From positions 1-20,885 of the forward strand of contig WRGM01000157.1 of NCBI GenBank assembly GCA_009787175.1: a DNA stretch of 20,885 bases. The letters run 5' to 3'. This stretch comes from Candidatus Bathycorpusculum fermentans (GTDB lineage: Archaea > Thermoproteota > Bathyarchaeia > Bathyarchaeales > Bathycorpusculaceae). Position 1 is the first letter of the stretch. Every line of letters starts with the position of its first letter. The position numbers were made by a program, and so were the translations under genes. The notes beneath the pieces were generated by a model that was given only the letters and a program-made list of their open reading frames with translations, was not told the origin of the DNA and made no database searches. Shown in pieces: positions 1 through 8,014 of this stretch.

Positions 1-48
1 TTTTTCTAGACACCATTTAAGTTCACCCTTCTTTTTGACTTTAACCAT
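1..48 (-). CDS. 5' end of an unidentified gene, cut by the window edge
   Basis: An ATG at 48-46 opens 16 codons (reading MVKVKKKGELKWCLEK) that run off the left edge without a stop. The lysine-rich opening looks like real protein, and the gene would follow secY on the same strand after about 200 nt. There is no clear ribosome binding site; an AT-rich element near 66-78 could be a weak TATA box. It does not look like the start of adenylate kinase, which often follows secY in archaea. Sixteen residues do not allow a family call. Confidence 0.35.
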   Translation of the reverse strand, partial: MVKVKKKGELKWCLEK

Positions 49-228
49 AGTCTAATTGAGAGGGGTGAAATTATTTTGTGAGAAGACACTCAGCAAAAAT
101 TTCGTTAACATTTAACCTTTCATGCCATTTTTTTGCGCAACAAACACAGCTACATATGCAAATTCATGCATAGATGCTCTAATAAAAACACGCAAGCTAA
201 ATACATACTTAAATTGTATAAAAATTTG

Positions 229-248
229 AGGCTAAAAAAAAGAAGCCT
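229..248 (-). terminator. Terminator after secY
   Basis: Just beyond the secY stop, the minus-strand transcript contains a 5-bp inverted repeat (AGGCT / AGCCT) whose loop holds eight consecutive U. Archaeal RNA polymerase terminates on such U-tracts. This fits secY being the last gene of its transcription unit. Confidence 0.55.
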
Positions 249-255
249 ATGGGGG

Positions 256-1671
256 TTATTCACCTAGTATACTTCTGAACGCGGGGAACATTTCTGCAGC
301 TCTCTCACGCATTAACAGTTCGTAATACTGATAGATGATACCTACTGTTAGCAGGATACCAGTGCCTGAACCGAAAACGCCTAAGAAATCAGCAAAGCCA
401 GCTATTAACGCAACTATTATACCGCCAAGCACCGTAACTACTGGGATGTAACGCTTAAGTATTTGCTCTATTGGTCGCTCACTACGTCTATAGCCAGGTA
501 TTTGCATACCACTATCCATGAGTTGCTTTGCAACTTTATTTGGACCTAAACCACCAATTTCAAGCCAGCTTAGCGAGAAGAAAGCACAGAAGACTATCAA
601 GATAGCAAGGTAGCCTACGGCACGCAATGGTTCAGCGGCAACATTCAATATTCCTGACGGAGGAGACATATAATGAGCTAAACCACCAATGCTTACAACG
701 TTGCCATTAGTGCCTGACCCATAATTACCGAAAATTCGGAAGAACCAACTGGCGAGTGTTCCAGGATTAGGAAAACGTGACCATAATATTTGTGTAAAGA
801 AGAACACGTTGGCAAATAGAGCGCTAGCGAAGATAACAGGCAAATTGCTTACATAGAGTAATTTAATTGGGTATCGGCTGCGGAATCCTTTGTATCCTGC
901 ATAGGTTAGGGGTAGTTCAACACGAACGCCTTGGGTGTAAATTATTATGAGAAAGACTACAATAGTTGCTATGAAGCCAATTAGTGTGTATGGAACAAAG
1001 TTTTCAACTGAACCTATAACCCACTCCATGGTTGTTATACCGCCGTTTAGCAAGTTGTTTAATGAGCCTACGAATAAGCCACTTGCTGGCGAGAACATTG
1101 CCCAGAACATAGTTTGAGCAACACCTGCCATGATAAAGAGACTTATACCACTGCCTATACCCCAGCCTTTTTGAACTAACTCGTCAAGAAGCATCACAAT
1201 TATACCAGCAGCTATCAGCTGTAGGAGTATTATAATCATTACTGGCCCAGTAATTTGACCGTACATACCACTTAAGATGTATGCGCCAGCTTGAACACCA
1301 GTTAATAAGATAGAGAAAACTTTGCTTGCTGAAGTAAAAAGACTTCTATCTTCAGGATTGGACATATCGCATTTAATAATAGAAGAACCAACGAGTAATT
1401 GAAGAATTAAACCAGCCGTCACTATAGGACCGATACCTAGCTCCATCAGAGTTCCTCTGTTGGAAGCATAGATAACTCTTATCTGTTCAAACTGGTCAAA
1501 ATCTGACTGCGCAACCCCATAGAGGGGAATTTCAGTCATGACTAAAAAGATTATTAAGACAAGCGCTGTCCAGAAGATTTTTTCATTAAAGGAAACTTTA
1601 CGGGAAGGTTTCTTTATTTCAAGCAGAATTCTGCCTACTGGTTTAAATATACTAAGGAATCTTCCGGCCAT
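256..1671 (-). CDS. secY: Preprotein translocase subunit SecY
   Basis: SecY is the pore-forming subunit of the SecYEbeta channel, which moves unfolded proteins across or into the cytoplasmic membrane. The 471-residue product is full length for archaeal SecY (Sec61-alpha type). Hydrophobic segments run throughout, beginning at about residues 32-50 after a short cytoplasmic N-terminus, consistent with ten helices. The cytoplasmic loop before the last helices (about residues 375-410, with GGLGPNKVAKQL and PGYRRSERPIEQILKRYIP) is the conserved ribosome-binding loop region. The gene lies 9 nt after L15, as in other archaeal spc operons, so it is probably co-transcribed with it. A poly-U terminator follows. 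The adenylate kinase gene often found next is absent. Confidence 0.98.
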   Translation of the reverse strand: MAGRFLSIFKPVGRILLEIKKPSRKVSFNEKIFWTALVLIIFLVMTEIPLYGVAQSDFDQFEQIRVIYASNRGTLMELGIGPIVTAGLILQLLVGSSIIKCDMSNPEDRSLFTSASKVFSILLTGVQAGAYILSGMYGQITGPVMIIILLQLIAAGIIVMLLDELVQKGWGIGSGISLFIMAGVAQTMFWAMFSPASGLFVGSLNNLLNGGITTMEWVIGSVENFVPYTLIGFIATIVVFLIIIYTQGVRVELPLTYAGYKGFRSRYPIKLLYVSNLPVIFASALFANVFFFTQILWSRFPNPGTLASWFFRIFGNYGSGTNGNVVSIGGLAHYMSPPSGILNVAAEPLRAVGYLAILIVFCAFFSLSWLEIGGLGPNKVAKQLMDSGMQIPGYRRSERPIEQILKRYIPVVTVLGGIIVALIAGFADFLGVFGSGTGILLTVGIIYQYYELLMRERAAEMFPAFRSILGE

Positions 1672-1680
1672 GTGTCAACT

Positions 1681-2094
1681 TTACGCTCCAGTTGCTTGGG
1701 AAGTTGTTATTACTTTCCCGCCTGCTTTTGTAATTTTTTCTTCAGCTAACTTTGAGCAGGTTGGTATAGTAACAGTCAACGCTTTTGTTATTTTTCCAGT
1801 ACCTAGCAATTTAGTGTAACCCATTTCAGTTAAGTCAATGGTGTCGGTTTCAGCTATTTCAGTCAACCTTTGGATGTTTAGTGTATTTACTATTTTATTG
1901 ATACTCTGTGGAGAGGTAAAGCCATGGTTCCCAAAATAGTCAGGTTCGTAAGCAACAACTTTACTCCAAAGGTGTTTATGTCGCCCGACTTTTCGATTAC
2001 CTTTACTACCTGCATCACGGTGCTGACCAATTCTTCCGTAACCTTGTGTCCTTGAACCTCTTGTTTTCCGTATTTTTCTAAGTTTATGAGGCAT
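1681..2094 (-). CDS. rpl15: 50S ribosomal protein L15 (uL15)
   Basis: This is a structural protein of the large subunit that binds 23S rRNA late in assembly. The 137-residue product opens with the basic, glycine-rich archaeal L15 signature (KLRKIRKTRGSRTQGYGRIG, then GSKGNRKVGRHKHLW). It ends in the globular domain with the LLGTGKITKALTVTIP stretch. Length is normal for archaea. It sits 9 nt upstream of secY and 30 nt downstream of the Hsp20 gene. In this genome it is cut off from L30, its usual partner, by the Hsp20 gene and a terminator-like gap, so it is probably transcribed from the Hsp20 promoter. Confidence 0.97.
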   Translation of the reverse strand: MPHKLRKIRKTRGSRTQGYGRIGQHRDAGSKGNRKVGRHKHLWSKVVAYEPDYFGNHGFTSPQSINKIVNTLNIQRLTEIAETDTIDLTEMGYTKLLGTGKITKALTVTIPTCSKLAEEKITKAGGKVITTSQATGA

Positions 2095-2124
2095 GTTCTA
2101 ATCCGCTTCTTTATTTATTGTGAA

Positions 2125-2550
2125 TTACGCTTTCTTTAATTTTATCTCCAACACGCCATTCTTGAAAGTCGTGTGGATATCGTTGGGTATGACTACCTTC
2201 GGCAAATTTAAACTTTTATAGTATCTTCGCTCTTTTGATTTTGCCGACAGCGTAATTTTCTGATCTTTTACATTTATTTTGAAGGATTCCTTATTAAAGC
2301 CTGCGATTTCTGCAATGATAGTTATCCAATTGTTTTCTTGAAAAACATCAATTAACGGTTTAAGATCACCAAATTTACGCTTGCTAAAACCGTTGGCAGA
2401 CCTAAACCGTTGGTTATAGCGAACCGTTTTAATAGGCTTACTGTGCTCAACCCGAAGAATCTTTGACTGATTCTTTACAATCTTCTCAATATCATCATTA
2501 AAGTCTAACCATTTACGACTTTTGATACTTCTACGCCATTTAGCACTCAA
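2125..2550 (-). CDS. Hsp20 / alpha-crystallin family small heat-shock protein
   Basis: Small heat-shock proteins hold unfolding proteins in a soluble state without ATP. The C-terminal part (about residues 60-141) has alpha-crystallin-domain beta-strand spacing: an aliphatic strand (WITIIAEIAGF), the SFKINVKDQKITLSA strand pair, and the closing FKNGVLEIKLKK, equivalent to the family's A-x-x-x-N-G-V-L. The N-terminal 55 residues are basic and unlike known domains. No C-terminal I-x-I tail is seen, so oligomers may be small. I chose the TTG at 2550 (141 residues) because a strong GGAGGGGG lies 4 nt upstream. A longer frame to 2628 would bury that site and the TATA box at 2591-2600. The position between L30 and L15 is unusual. 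Confidence 0.82.
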   Translation of the reverse strand: MSAKWRRSIKSRKWLDFNDDIEKIVKNQSKILRVEHSKPIKTVRYNQRFRSANGFSKRKFGDLKPLIDVFQENNWITIIAEIAGFNKESFKINVKDQKITLSAKSKERRYYKSLNLPKVVIPNDIHTTFKNGVLEIKLKKA

Positions 2551-2587
2551 TTTGCCCCCTCCAAATAACTTGACGTATCTCTCGTTA

Positions 2588-2602
2588 GATATTATAAAAG
2601 AT
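2588..2602 (-). promoter_or_regulatory. TATA promoter of Hsp20-L15-secY unit
   Basis: The minus strand reads CTTTTATAAT at 2600-2591. Transcription would start about 25 nt downstream, near 2569, giving a leader of about 19 nt that contains the GGAGGGGG binding site. This suggests the Hsp20 gene has its own promoter, from which L15 and secY could also be read. Confidence 0.5.
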
Positions 2603-2800
2603 ATCGCACACCAAAAGATAAAAGACACCTAACAACAATCACACAACAAAGAACACTCATAAAAAGAAAACAGGAACAAAAACATACACCTCAAAAAAAA
2701 TTCCCAATAGACAACACACATTGTCCCTTTAACAAATAATCAGTAGATTATTTTATGTATAATTAGCTTATTAGTAGAATATAAAAACAGCAGTTAAGAA

Positions 2801-2820
2801 ATAAAGAAAACAAAAAAATA
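2801..2820 (-). terminator. Poly-T terminator after L30
   Basis: Directly after the L30 stop the minus strand reads T-rich sequence: a run of seven T, one G, then four T. This is a typical archaeal intrinsic terminator without a required hairpin. About 200 nt of gene-free, AT-rich sequence follow before the Hsp20 promoter. It marks the probable end of the L22-to-L30 transcript. Confidence 0.5.
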
Positions 2821-2827
2821 CGCAGAG

Positions 2828-3313
2828 TTAGATCATGCGTTTTACTAGATCGTTGATAGCTTCTCCACGGTATCCTGCTTCTCCGCCAACTTTAAAGGAT
2901 TTTTTTACATTGCCTTTGAATCCTTTTGATGGGGGGTGTAGTTTGAATAATGGAGTCATGAATGGTAATTTTCCATGTTCTGCCTTACCAGTCATTATTG
3001 CCTCTGCAAGTGCTTCAAAAGTTTTGAAGCCATGTTGCTCAAGATATTCAGTTGTCACTTTTTTGTTGCCTGCTAAGCGAGCACGTTTTTCAAGCATTGC
3101 CATAATAGTTTCTTTTGTGACTTCGCCCCAAGTAACATAACTGTTTACTTTTTGTAACATGCCCTTGTATGCTGGACGGTCATCAATGAGTATAGCATGA
3201 TTAGTGTGGTCTAAGCGTAATAGGGATAAAGTATCCCGTGCTTCTCTTTGTGCACTAACAGTACCACGGATTCGAACAACTGCTATTTGGTTTATTTGTT
3301 CTGTTTGTGTCAT
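2828..3313 (-). CDS. rpl30: 50S ribosomal protein L30 (uL30)
   Basis: L30 is a large-subunit protein of the long archaeal/eukaryotic form (161 residues against about 60 in bacteria). The N-terminal ferredoxin-like fold begins AVVRIRGTVSAQREARDTLSLLRL. The archaeal extension follows, with LEKRARLAGNKKVT and the glycine-rich PFMTPLFKLHPPSKGFKG motif that contacts rRNA. The C-terminus is conserved (GGEAGYRGEAINDLVKRMI). It starts 1 nt after the S5 stop, so translation is probably coupled. It is the last gene of the long ribosomal transcript and is followed by a poly-T tract. Confidence 0.97.
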   Translation of the reverse strand: MTQTEQINQIAVVRIRGTVSAQREARDTLSLLRLDHTNHAILIDDRPAYKGMLQKVNSYVTWGEVTKETIMAMLEKRARLAGNKKVTTEYLEQHGFKTFEALAEAIMTGKAEHGKLPFMTPLFKLHPPSKGFKGNVKKSFKVGGEAGYRGEAINDLVKRMI

Positions 3314-3314
3314 T

Positions 3315-3971
3315 TTACTTCACCCAATCGGCTTGAGTAATCAAATTATATGTTTTGCGTAAGCCGTAAAATATTGCATACGCATATGAGGGGACTGTTC
3401 GTGTTGCGCCAAAGCTTCTCATCCAAAGATCTTTAACGCCTGCTAAGGCAAAGATTGTTTTTGCAACTTCACTTGAAACAAGACCTAAGCCTCTTGGACC
3501 GGGAGCAATGACAACTCGGACACCACCACATTTACCTTCAACTTGGAATGGTACTGAGTGAGGTTGCCCACAACTGCATTCCCAGCTTCCACAACCACGT
3601 TTTACTGGAACAATATTTAAGCGTGCATTTGCAGCTGCTTTCTCAATGGCGTTACGTACTTGACTGGCTTTTCCGTTACCAATACCAATGTATCCATCTC
3701 TATTACCGACAGCTACAATGGCTTTAAAACGGGACTTTTCGCCTGCATCAGTTTGTTTTTGAACTAAGTTGACGTTTATAACTTCTTCTTGGATATCTGG
3801 AAGTAAAGCGTCAACGATTTGTGGTTCAGAAATTTTTATACCGCTAAGGAACAGGTCTTCCATCGTAGTAATTTTACCTTCCTGAATCATCTTACCAAGA
3901 CGAGTTTTTGGAACCCATTCTACGGTATTTGATGTACGTCTATCGCGGTCTTCTCGTTGTTGTCTACTCAT
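3315..3971 (-). CDS. rps5: 30S ribosomal protein S5 (uS5)
   Basis: S5 lies near the mRNA entry and decoding region of the small subunit and affects accuracy. The 218-residue product has the archaeal N-terminal region (VEWVPKTRLGKMIQEGKI). The S5 double-stranded-RNA-binding-type domain spans residues about 65-125 (FKAIVAVGNRDGYIGIGNGKA). A cysteine cluster typical of archaeal S5 follows (C127, C132, C134 in RGCGSWECSCG), then the C-terminal domain (GGVRVVIAPGPRGLGLV). Its start overlaps the end of L18 by 4 nt (ATGA), indicating coupled translation. Confidence 0.98.
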   Translation of the reverse strand: MSRQQREDRDRRTSNTVEWVPKTRLGKMIQEGKITTMEDLFLSGIKISEPQIVDALLPDIQEEVINVNLVQKQTDAGEKSRFKAIVAVGNRDGYIGIGNGKASQVRNAIEKAAANARLNIVPVKRGCGSWECSCGQPHSVPFQVEGKCGGVRVVIAPGPRGLGLVSSEVAKTIFALAGVKDLWMRSFGATRTVPSYAYAIFYGLRKTYNLITQADWVK

Positions 3972-4570
3972 TCTTTCTTCTCACCTTTAAATGACGCAAT
4001 TATGTCAGTTTTAACTTTTGTGAAATGCTCAGGTAATTTTTCAGGAGCAACACCTGCTTTAAGGTATGCCGCAAATTTTTGATTGTACTCTTCAGAACCA
4101 ACACCAAGTTTCTTTGCATACTTTACGACATGTTCACCCTTTATGCGCTCCTTAATCAGTTTCTCTTCACTATGTGGAACATCAACACCTGCATCAACAA
4201 CACCATTTAGCATGGCAAATATTCTTGCACCCTTAGTAGGAGAGACAAGCCCAGCATCTAAAATTGCTTCCTTAATACCCTTCTGTTTAGCTTTCAAACC
4301 ACAGAGCAAACCAGTTAAATAGGCAGCAGAAATGTTACCTGTTGGAGCCTTCCAACCAAACTGTTTGCTTAACTCTTTGCTGCTTGCAGCTGCTAAAACG
4401 AAGTCACCTTCAGGCTTTGCTTTTATAATTTGCACTGAAGCATTTTTTAGTGATCCCCTAGTGACTAAACGAAGTTTGCCAGAAATTACCATGCCTTTAC
4501 GAGCCTGATAATCAGTTTTACCTTCACGTCTACGTCTTAATTGTACACGATAATTTGCATTTTTTGCCAT
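3968..4570 (-). CDS. rpl18: 50S ribosomal protein L18 (uL18)
   Basis: L18 binds 5S rRNA and helps dock it on the large subunit central protuberance. The 200-residue product is of the archaeal/eukaryotic L5e-like type: basic N-terminus YRVQLRRRREGKTDY, then LRLVTRGSLKNASVQII, the core GNISAAYLTGLLCGLKA, and a C-terminal extension with the KGARIFAMLNGVVDAGVDVPH motif. Length is normal for archaea. It begins immediately after the L19e stop and overlaps S5 by 4 nt. Confidence 0.97.
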   Translation of the reverse strand: MAKNANYRVQLRRRREGKTDYQARKGMVISGKLRLVTRGSLKNASVQIIKAKPEGDFVLAAASSKELSKQFGWKAPTGNISAAYLTGLLCGLKAKQKGIKEAILDAGLVSPTKGARIFAMLNGVVDAGVDVPHSEEKLIKERIKGEHVVKYAKKLGVGSEEYNQKFAAYLKAGVAPEKLPEHFTKVKTDIIASFKGEKKE

Positions 4571-5026
4571 CTAACGTTTCCTCCATAGATCTTTTGCCTT
4601 CAAGTAACGCTCCATGTCAGCTATAGATTCAAATCTACCACTACCGATCATACGGTATATTTCTGTGTATGTTTCCTCAGTAACTGTTCGATTTGCCTTA
4701 AGTTCGCGGATTTTACGACGTAATGAACGAACTTTAAGCATCCAAGCTTCTTTCTTTGTTACAGTAGCTTTCGGTGAACCAGTATAACTACCTGGACCTT
4801 GACGTCTACCTTTACGTTTCTTTTCACGAATAACCTTTGCTCTTGAGCGACTAACACCTTTTTCAGGTAATGAGACAATGACTTTTTCATAAATCAATTT
4901 TTTAATTTCTTCACGTGTAATAGCGCCGTCTACATCATCAACGCGTGCAGGATCAATCCAAACACGGTTTTCACCAACTTTAAGAATAGATGAAGCAAGA
5001 CGTCTTTGACTGGTTAAGTTAGTCAT
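4571..5026 (-). CDS. rpl19e: 50S ribosomal protein L19e (eL19)
   Basis: This is a large-subunit protein found only in archaea and eukaryotes, spanning from the exit-tunnel area to the subunit interface. Visible features are the N-terminal helical domain (LTSQRRLASSILKVGENRVWIDP), the basic SRSRAKVIREKKRKGRRQGPGS linker region, and the long C-terminal helix (SLRRKIRELKANRTVTEETY, ending in ERYLKAKDLWRKR). The length of 151 residues is normal. Its first 8 nt overlap the end of L32e. Confidence 0.98.
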   Translation of the reverse strand: MTNLTSQRRLASSILKVGENRVWIDPARVDDVDGAITREEIKKLIYEKVIVSLPEKGVSRSRAKVIREKKRKGRRQGPGSYTGSPKATVTKKEAWMLKVRSLRRKIRELKANRTVTEETYTEIYRMIGSGRFESIADMERYLKAKDLWRKR

Positions 5027-5549
5027 TATTCTTCTTCTCCTTAGACTCTTTGTCCTTTGACTTGTCTACTTTAGCTTTGCCTGTTTTTCCTTTCTTTTCA
5101 TCAGAGCTTTCAGAAGCTTCCTCTGCTTCTTGCTCAACCTCAGTTATTTCCTCATCAATTGGTGCATTGAGAATTTTTACTTGTAATTTTTCAGCTTCTG
5201 CAATTATTAAAGCACGTTTTCTTTTACCAACTGTGTGAGCAATACGAATTGCCTGAGCGCTAGAATCAACGGTAGTTACGTCTTCAGGGTTGTAAACTAT
5301 AACTTCACGATACCCTGATGGATGCAATCCACGGGCAATATTTGACCCTTTGTATCCAGTGTTGGGACCTGCTGGCCAACCTTTAATTTTTCGGCGAACT
5401 TTATTGTCTAAGCCACGTGGTCTTCGCCAGCTCTCGCTAAACTTTGCATCTCGCCAACTTTCTTGTCTAAGGAAAGCAGGTTTCTTGTTTCGTGCACGCT
5501 CTCTTGTTCTAAGTGCTTTGCGCTGTAATTGTGGTTTCTTTTCAGTCAT
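5019..5549 (-). CDS. rpl32e: 50S ribosomal protein L32e (eL32) with charged C-terminal tail
   Basis: This archaeal/eukaryotic large-subunit protein binds 23S rRNA. The basic N-terminal extension holds WRRPRGLDNKVRRKIKGWP, and the conserved core (about residues 55-130) has GYKGSNIARGLHPSGY and SAQAIRIAHTVGKRKRALII. From about residue 131 the chain becomes low-complexity: first acidic (EEITEVEQEAEEASESSDE), then lysine-rich to the end at 176. That tail is probably disordered and is not part of the common core. The gene overlaps L6 by 1 nt (TAATG) and L19e by 8 nt. Confidence 0.97.
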   Translation of the reverse strand: MTEKKPQLQRKALRTRERARNKKPAFLRQESWRDAKFSESWRRPRGLDNKVRRKIKGWPAGPNTGYKGSNIARGLHPSGYREVIVYNPEDVTTVDSSAQAIRIAHTVGKRKRALIIAEAEKLQVKILNAPIDEEITEVEQEAEEASESSDEKKGKTGKAKVDKSKDKESKEKKNND

Positions 5550-6094
5550 TATGCCATACCCTCATTTCTTTCGTAAACATACAAGCCATCAAGGAAAACA
5601 CGCACATCTTTATTTCTAACACGCGTTGCTTGCTCAATATTAGCCGCTGTTTGACTTACGTCTTCTAAGTTTATTCCGGAGATGATAATGTCATCTGTTT
5701 CAATTTTGACTTTAACGTCACCAAGAATTCTTGTGCACCTTGCTTTTCTTTCACCCGTAAAGTTCTCGATTATAATGTTTTTCCCTTCAAGCTTTACAGA
5801 TATTGGAAAGTGAGAGAACACAATTTTCAGCTTGTAAGTGTACCCTTTAGTTACGCCTGTTATCATATTTTGTATGTGTGAGTAAATTGTACCAACAAGA
5901 GCAGATTCTTTTTTACGAGGCCATTTTGCTGATACACGAACGTTTTTTCCGTCAGCATCAATGGATATTGGCGCAAAAGAAAAGTCACGTGTTAAAGAAC
6001 CTTTTTCACCTTTTACACTGACTTTTTTACCCTGTAGATTAAGAGTTACATCTTCAGGTACTTGTATAGTTCTAGATATTTCTGGAAGCCGCAT
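5549..6094 (-). CDS. rpl6: 50S ribosomal protein L6 (uL6)
   Basis: L6 lies at the base of the GTPase-associated centre, near the sarcin-ricin loop. The 181-residue product shows two repeated alpha/beta L6 domains. The first begins TIQVPEDVTLNLQGKKVSVKGEKGSL; the second holds FPISVKLEGKNIIIENF and the archaeal NIEQATRVRNKDVRVFLDGLY end. I chose the ATG at 6094 rather than an in-frame GTG at 6103, because AAGGTG lies 6 nt upstream of the ATG and the family starts at MRLPEISRTI. The binding site overlaps the stop of S8. Confidence 0.97.
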   Translation of the reverse strand: MRLPEISRTIQVPEDVTLNLQGKKVSVKGEKGSLTRDFSFAPISIDADGKNVRVSAKWPRKKESALVGTIYSHIQNMITGVTKGYTYKLKIVFSHFPISVKLEGKNIIIENFTGERKARCTRILGDVKVKIETDDIIISGINLEDVSQTAANIEQATRVRNKDVRVFLDGLYVYERNEGMA

Positions 6095-6104
6095 AAAAAA
6101 CACC

Positions 6105-6488
6105 TTAATACACGAAGGCTAATAGCCTTCCTCCTATGTTCTTTTGTTCGGCATCTTTGTGTGCAATAACGCCTTCAGATGTTGAAACAACCATTAAACC
6201 CACATCTCTTGAGGGTAGGAATTTCTTTTCCCAATCTTCAAATTCGCCGACTTTAGCGGGGAAGCGAGGTTTAATTGCGCCACATTTGTTTATTCTACCT
6301 AATAGCTGAACCTTAAACTTACCTAGACGACCATCATCAATGAATTCGAATTCGCCGATGTAACCATTAAGTTGCATTATACGAAGAACTCGACCTAACA
6401 GTTTAGAGGCTGGGCTAATTATGCATTCACGTTTATTTCGCATCTCGTTGTTAATTATTGTTATTAATCCATTTGTTAAAGTATCCAT
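6105..6488 (-). CDS. rps8: 30S ribosomal protein S8 (uS8)
   Basis: S8 is a primary 16S rRNA-binding protein that organises the central domain. In many organisms it also represses its own operon by binding mRNA. The 127-residue product has the N-terminal domain (NGLITIINNEMRNKRECIISPASKLLGRVLRIM) and the C-terminal rRNA-binding motif SRDVGLMVVSTSEGVIAHKDA with the conserved S-T-S-x-G-V. The ribosome binding site (GGAG) overlaps the stop codon of S14, so the two are translationally coupled. Confidence 0.98.
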   Translation of the reverse strand: MDTLTNGLITIINNEMRNKRECIISPASKLLGRVLRIMQLNGYIGEFEFIDDGRLGKFKVQLLGRINKCGAIKPRFPAKVGEFEDWEKKFLPSRDVGLMVVSTSEGVIAHKDAEQKNIGGRLLAFVY

Positions 6489-6499
6489 TGCCCTAGCTC

Positions 6500-6664
6500 C
6501 TATTCATATTTTTTGAATCCTAATTTCGGCGCTGCTTCTCTAAAACATTGCCTACATAAATATAAATCGTAACGTCGAATTACTGGACCATAAGCACCAC
6601 ATCTAGTGCATGGTCGTGAACCTTTGCCGTGTTTTCGTTCTTTTTTAATTTGCTGTTTTCCCAT
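6500..6664 (-). CDS. rps14: 30S ribosomal protein S14 (uS14), zinc-ribbon type
   Basis: This small gene (54 residues) fills the space between S8 and L5. Translation from the ATG at 6664 gives MGKQQIKKERKHGKGSRPCT, then RCGAYGPVIRRYDLYLCRQC, then FREAAPKLGFKKYE and a TAG stop at 6502-6500. Two C-x-x-C pairs (C19, C22, C37, C40) form the zinc site that archaeal S14 uses in the head of the small subunit. Size and position in the spc order L5-S14-S8 both match the family. The gene is short enough to be missed by automated calls. Confidence 0.96.
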   Translation of the reverse strand: MGKQQIKKERKHGKGSRPCTRCGAYGPVIRRYDLYLCRQCFREAAPKLGFKKYE

Positions 6665-6682
6665 ACATTCACACTTCTATTT

Positions 6683-7219
6683 TTAGACGATTTCGACTCC
6701 TAAAGTTTGTCTTATATATTCTATAGACTCTTCGGGTGTAAGCAAATGTTTTTTACCGACGTGCTTTGTTTGTTTTCTACGAATCTTTATGCGTTGACCG
6801 GGCCTGTTAACTGTAACACAAACGTCCATGCCAAAGATGCCGACTTCTGGATCGTATTTTACGCCGGGAATGTCTATGTGTTCTTTTAATCCAAATGCAA
6901 AGTTTCCAATTTCATCAAAGGATCGTTTAGAAATTTTGTTGTCAACTACTGGCAAGACTTTCTTTAGAAAAGCTAAACCTTTTTCACGTCGTAATGTTAC
7001 GACACATGCAATTGGTTCACCCTCTCGTATACCCCAGTCGCGGATGCTCTTTTTTGCTTTTGCCTTATAAGGTGTTTGACCTGAAAGTTCATCAAGTACA
7101 CGTACAGCTCTTTCAAGTGGTTCACCTGATTTGCCTATGTTAAGGTTAACAACCACTTTCTCAATCCTTGGCTGTCGCATTTTATATTCAATGCACTGCT
7201 TTTGTGTTTTTTCAGTCAA
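6683..7219 (-). CDS. rpl5: 50S ribosomal protein L5 (uL5)
   Basis: L5 contacts 5S rRNA and the P-site tRNA in the central protuberance. The 178-residue product shows the conserved segments PRIEKVVVNLNIGKSGEPLE, TPYKAKAKKSIRDWGIREGE (the archaeal form of the rRNA-binding loop) and FGLKEHIDIPGVKYDPEVGI. The archaeal C-terminus has KKHLLTPEESIEYI. It overlaps the end of S4e by 8 nt. S14 follows after 18 nt. Confidence 0.98.
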   Translation of the reverse strand: MTEKTQKQCIEYKMRQPRIEKVVVNLNIGKSGEPLERAVRVLDELSGQTPYKAKAKKSIRDWGIREGEPIACVVTLRREKGLAFLKKVLPVVDNKISKRSFDEIGNFAFGLKEHIDIPGVKYDPEVGIFGMDVCVTVNRPGQRIKIRRKQTKHVGKKHLLTPEESIEYIRQTLGVEIV

Positions 7220-8012
7220 CAGTGTTTTCCTCCAGTTCTGCTATTACTATTTCTTCTTGTAATTCTACTTGTGGCTCTATTTGTGGTTCGTTTCCACTTA
7301 TGGAAAATATAAAGTCTAAAATAGTTTGACAACGTGTACCTTGAGTATCTTCAATAACTACTAGTGCTTGGCGTCGTTTTTTGTTTTCAGTTTGTTCTAT
7401 TTCAACAATTGTTCCTTGAACGCCAATGTTTTTACCACCGGTGATAACTGCAATGTTGCCTTCTTTTGTTTTAATTTTTTCAGCAACTTGACCGTCTGCA
7501 ATGTTTATTTTAAGTATATCAAAGGTTTCATATGTTACTTCAACAGGGTTTTTAGGGTCTGCGACTCTAATTAGCATATTTGTACCGTTGTGAAGTGCAA
7601 TTTGAACGCCCACTGTAGTTGCTGTTTTGTTTTCTACGCGTGCAAGTTTGTATTTTGCATCTTCTTTGCTAATTGATGTTAATACTAGACCTTTATGTGA
7701 AGGTACAACACGGTAATACTGGTTAGCGTCTGGCATTGAAATGACATCCATTAGACCAACGGGGAAGTCATCATTTTTGCGGACTATACCGTTTACTTGA
7801 ACTCTGCCTTCAGATAAGATAAGTTTTCCTTCTTTTCGTGTGCCTGCAACACCGAGTACATCTCGAAGTACAAGGGTCATAGGTAAACATTTTTGAAGTG
7901 AATGGGGACCAGATACAGGTTTAACTACCCATGGAGATTCTTTTCTGTGTATAGGCCAGTATTTTGGTGCTGGCTTACGTTTCAGCCTTGCTGTTTTTCC
8001 TTTTTTACCCAA
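7212..8012 (-). CDS. rps4e: 30S ribosomal protein S4e (eS4)
   Basis: This small-subunit protein is found only in archaea and eukaryotes. The order is: N-terminal basic region (GKKGKTARLKRKPAPKYWPI); S4-type RNA-binding region at about residues 45-95 (LTLVLR-like opening, then GRVQVNGIVRKNDDFPVGLMDVI); central domain; and a KOW motif near residues 180-215 (KEGNIAVITGGKNIGVQGTIVEI). The chain is 266 residues, slightly long, because it ends in a glutamate-rich tail of about 28 residues (from about SGNEPQIEPQ). It follows L24 after 2 nt and overlaps L5 by 8 nt. Confidence 0.97.
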   Translation of the reverse strand: MGKKGKTARLKRKPAPKYWPIHRKESPWVVKPVSGPHSLQKCLPMTLVLRDVLGVAGTRKEGKLILSEGRVQVNGIVRKNDDFPVGLMDVISMPDANQYYRVVPSHKGLVLTSISKEDAKYKLARVENKTATTVGVQIALHNGTNMLIRVADPKNPVEVTYETFDILKINIADGQVAEKIKTKEGNIAVITGGKNIGVQGTIVEIEQTENKKRRQALVVIEDTQGTRCQTILDFIFSISGNEPQIEPQVELQEEIVIAELEENTVD

Positions 8013-8014
8013 AT

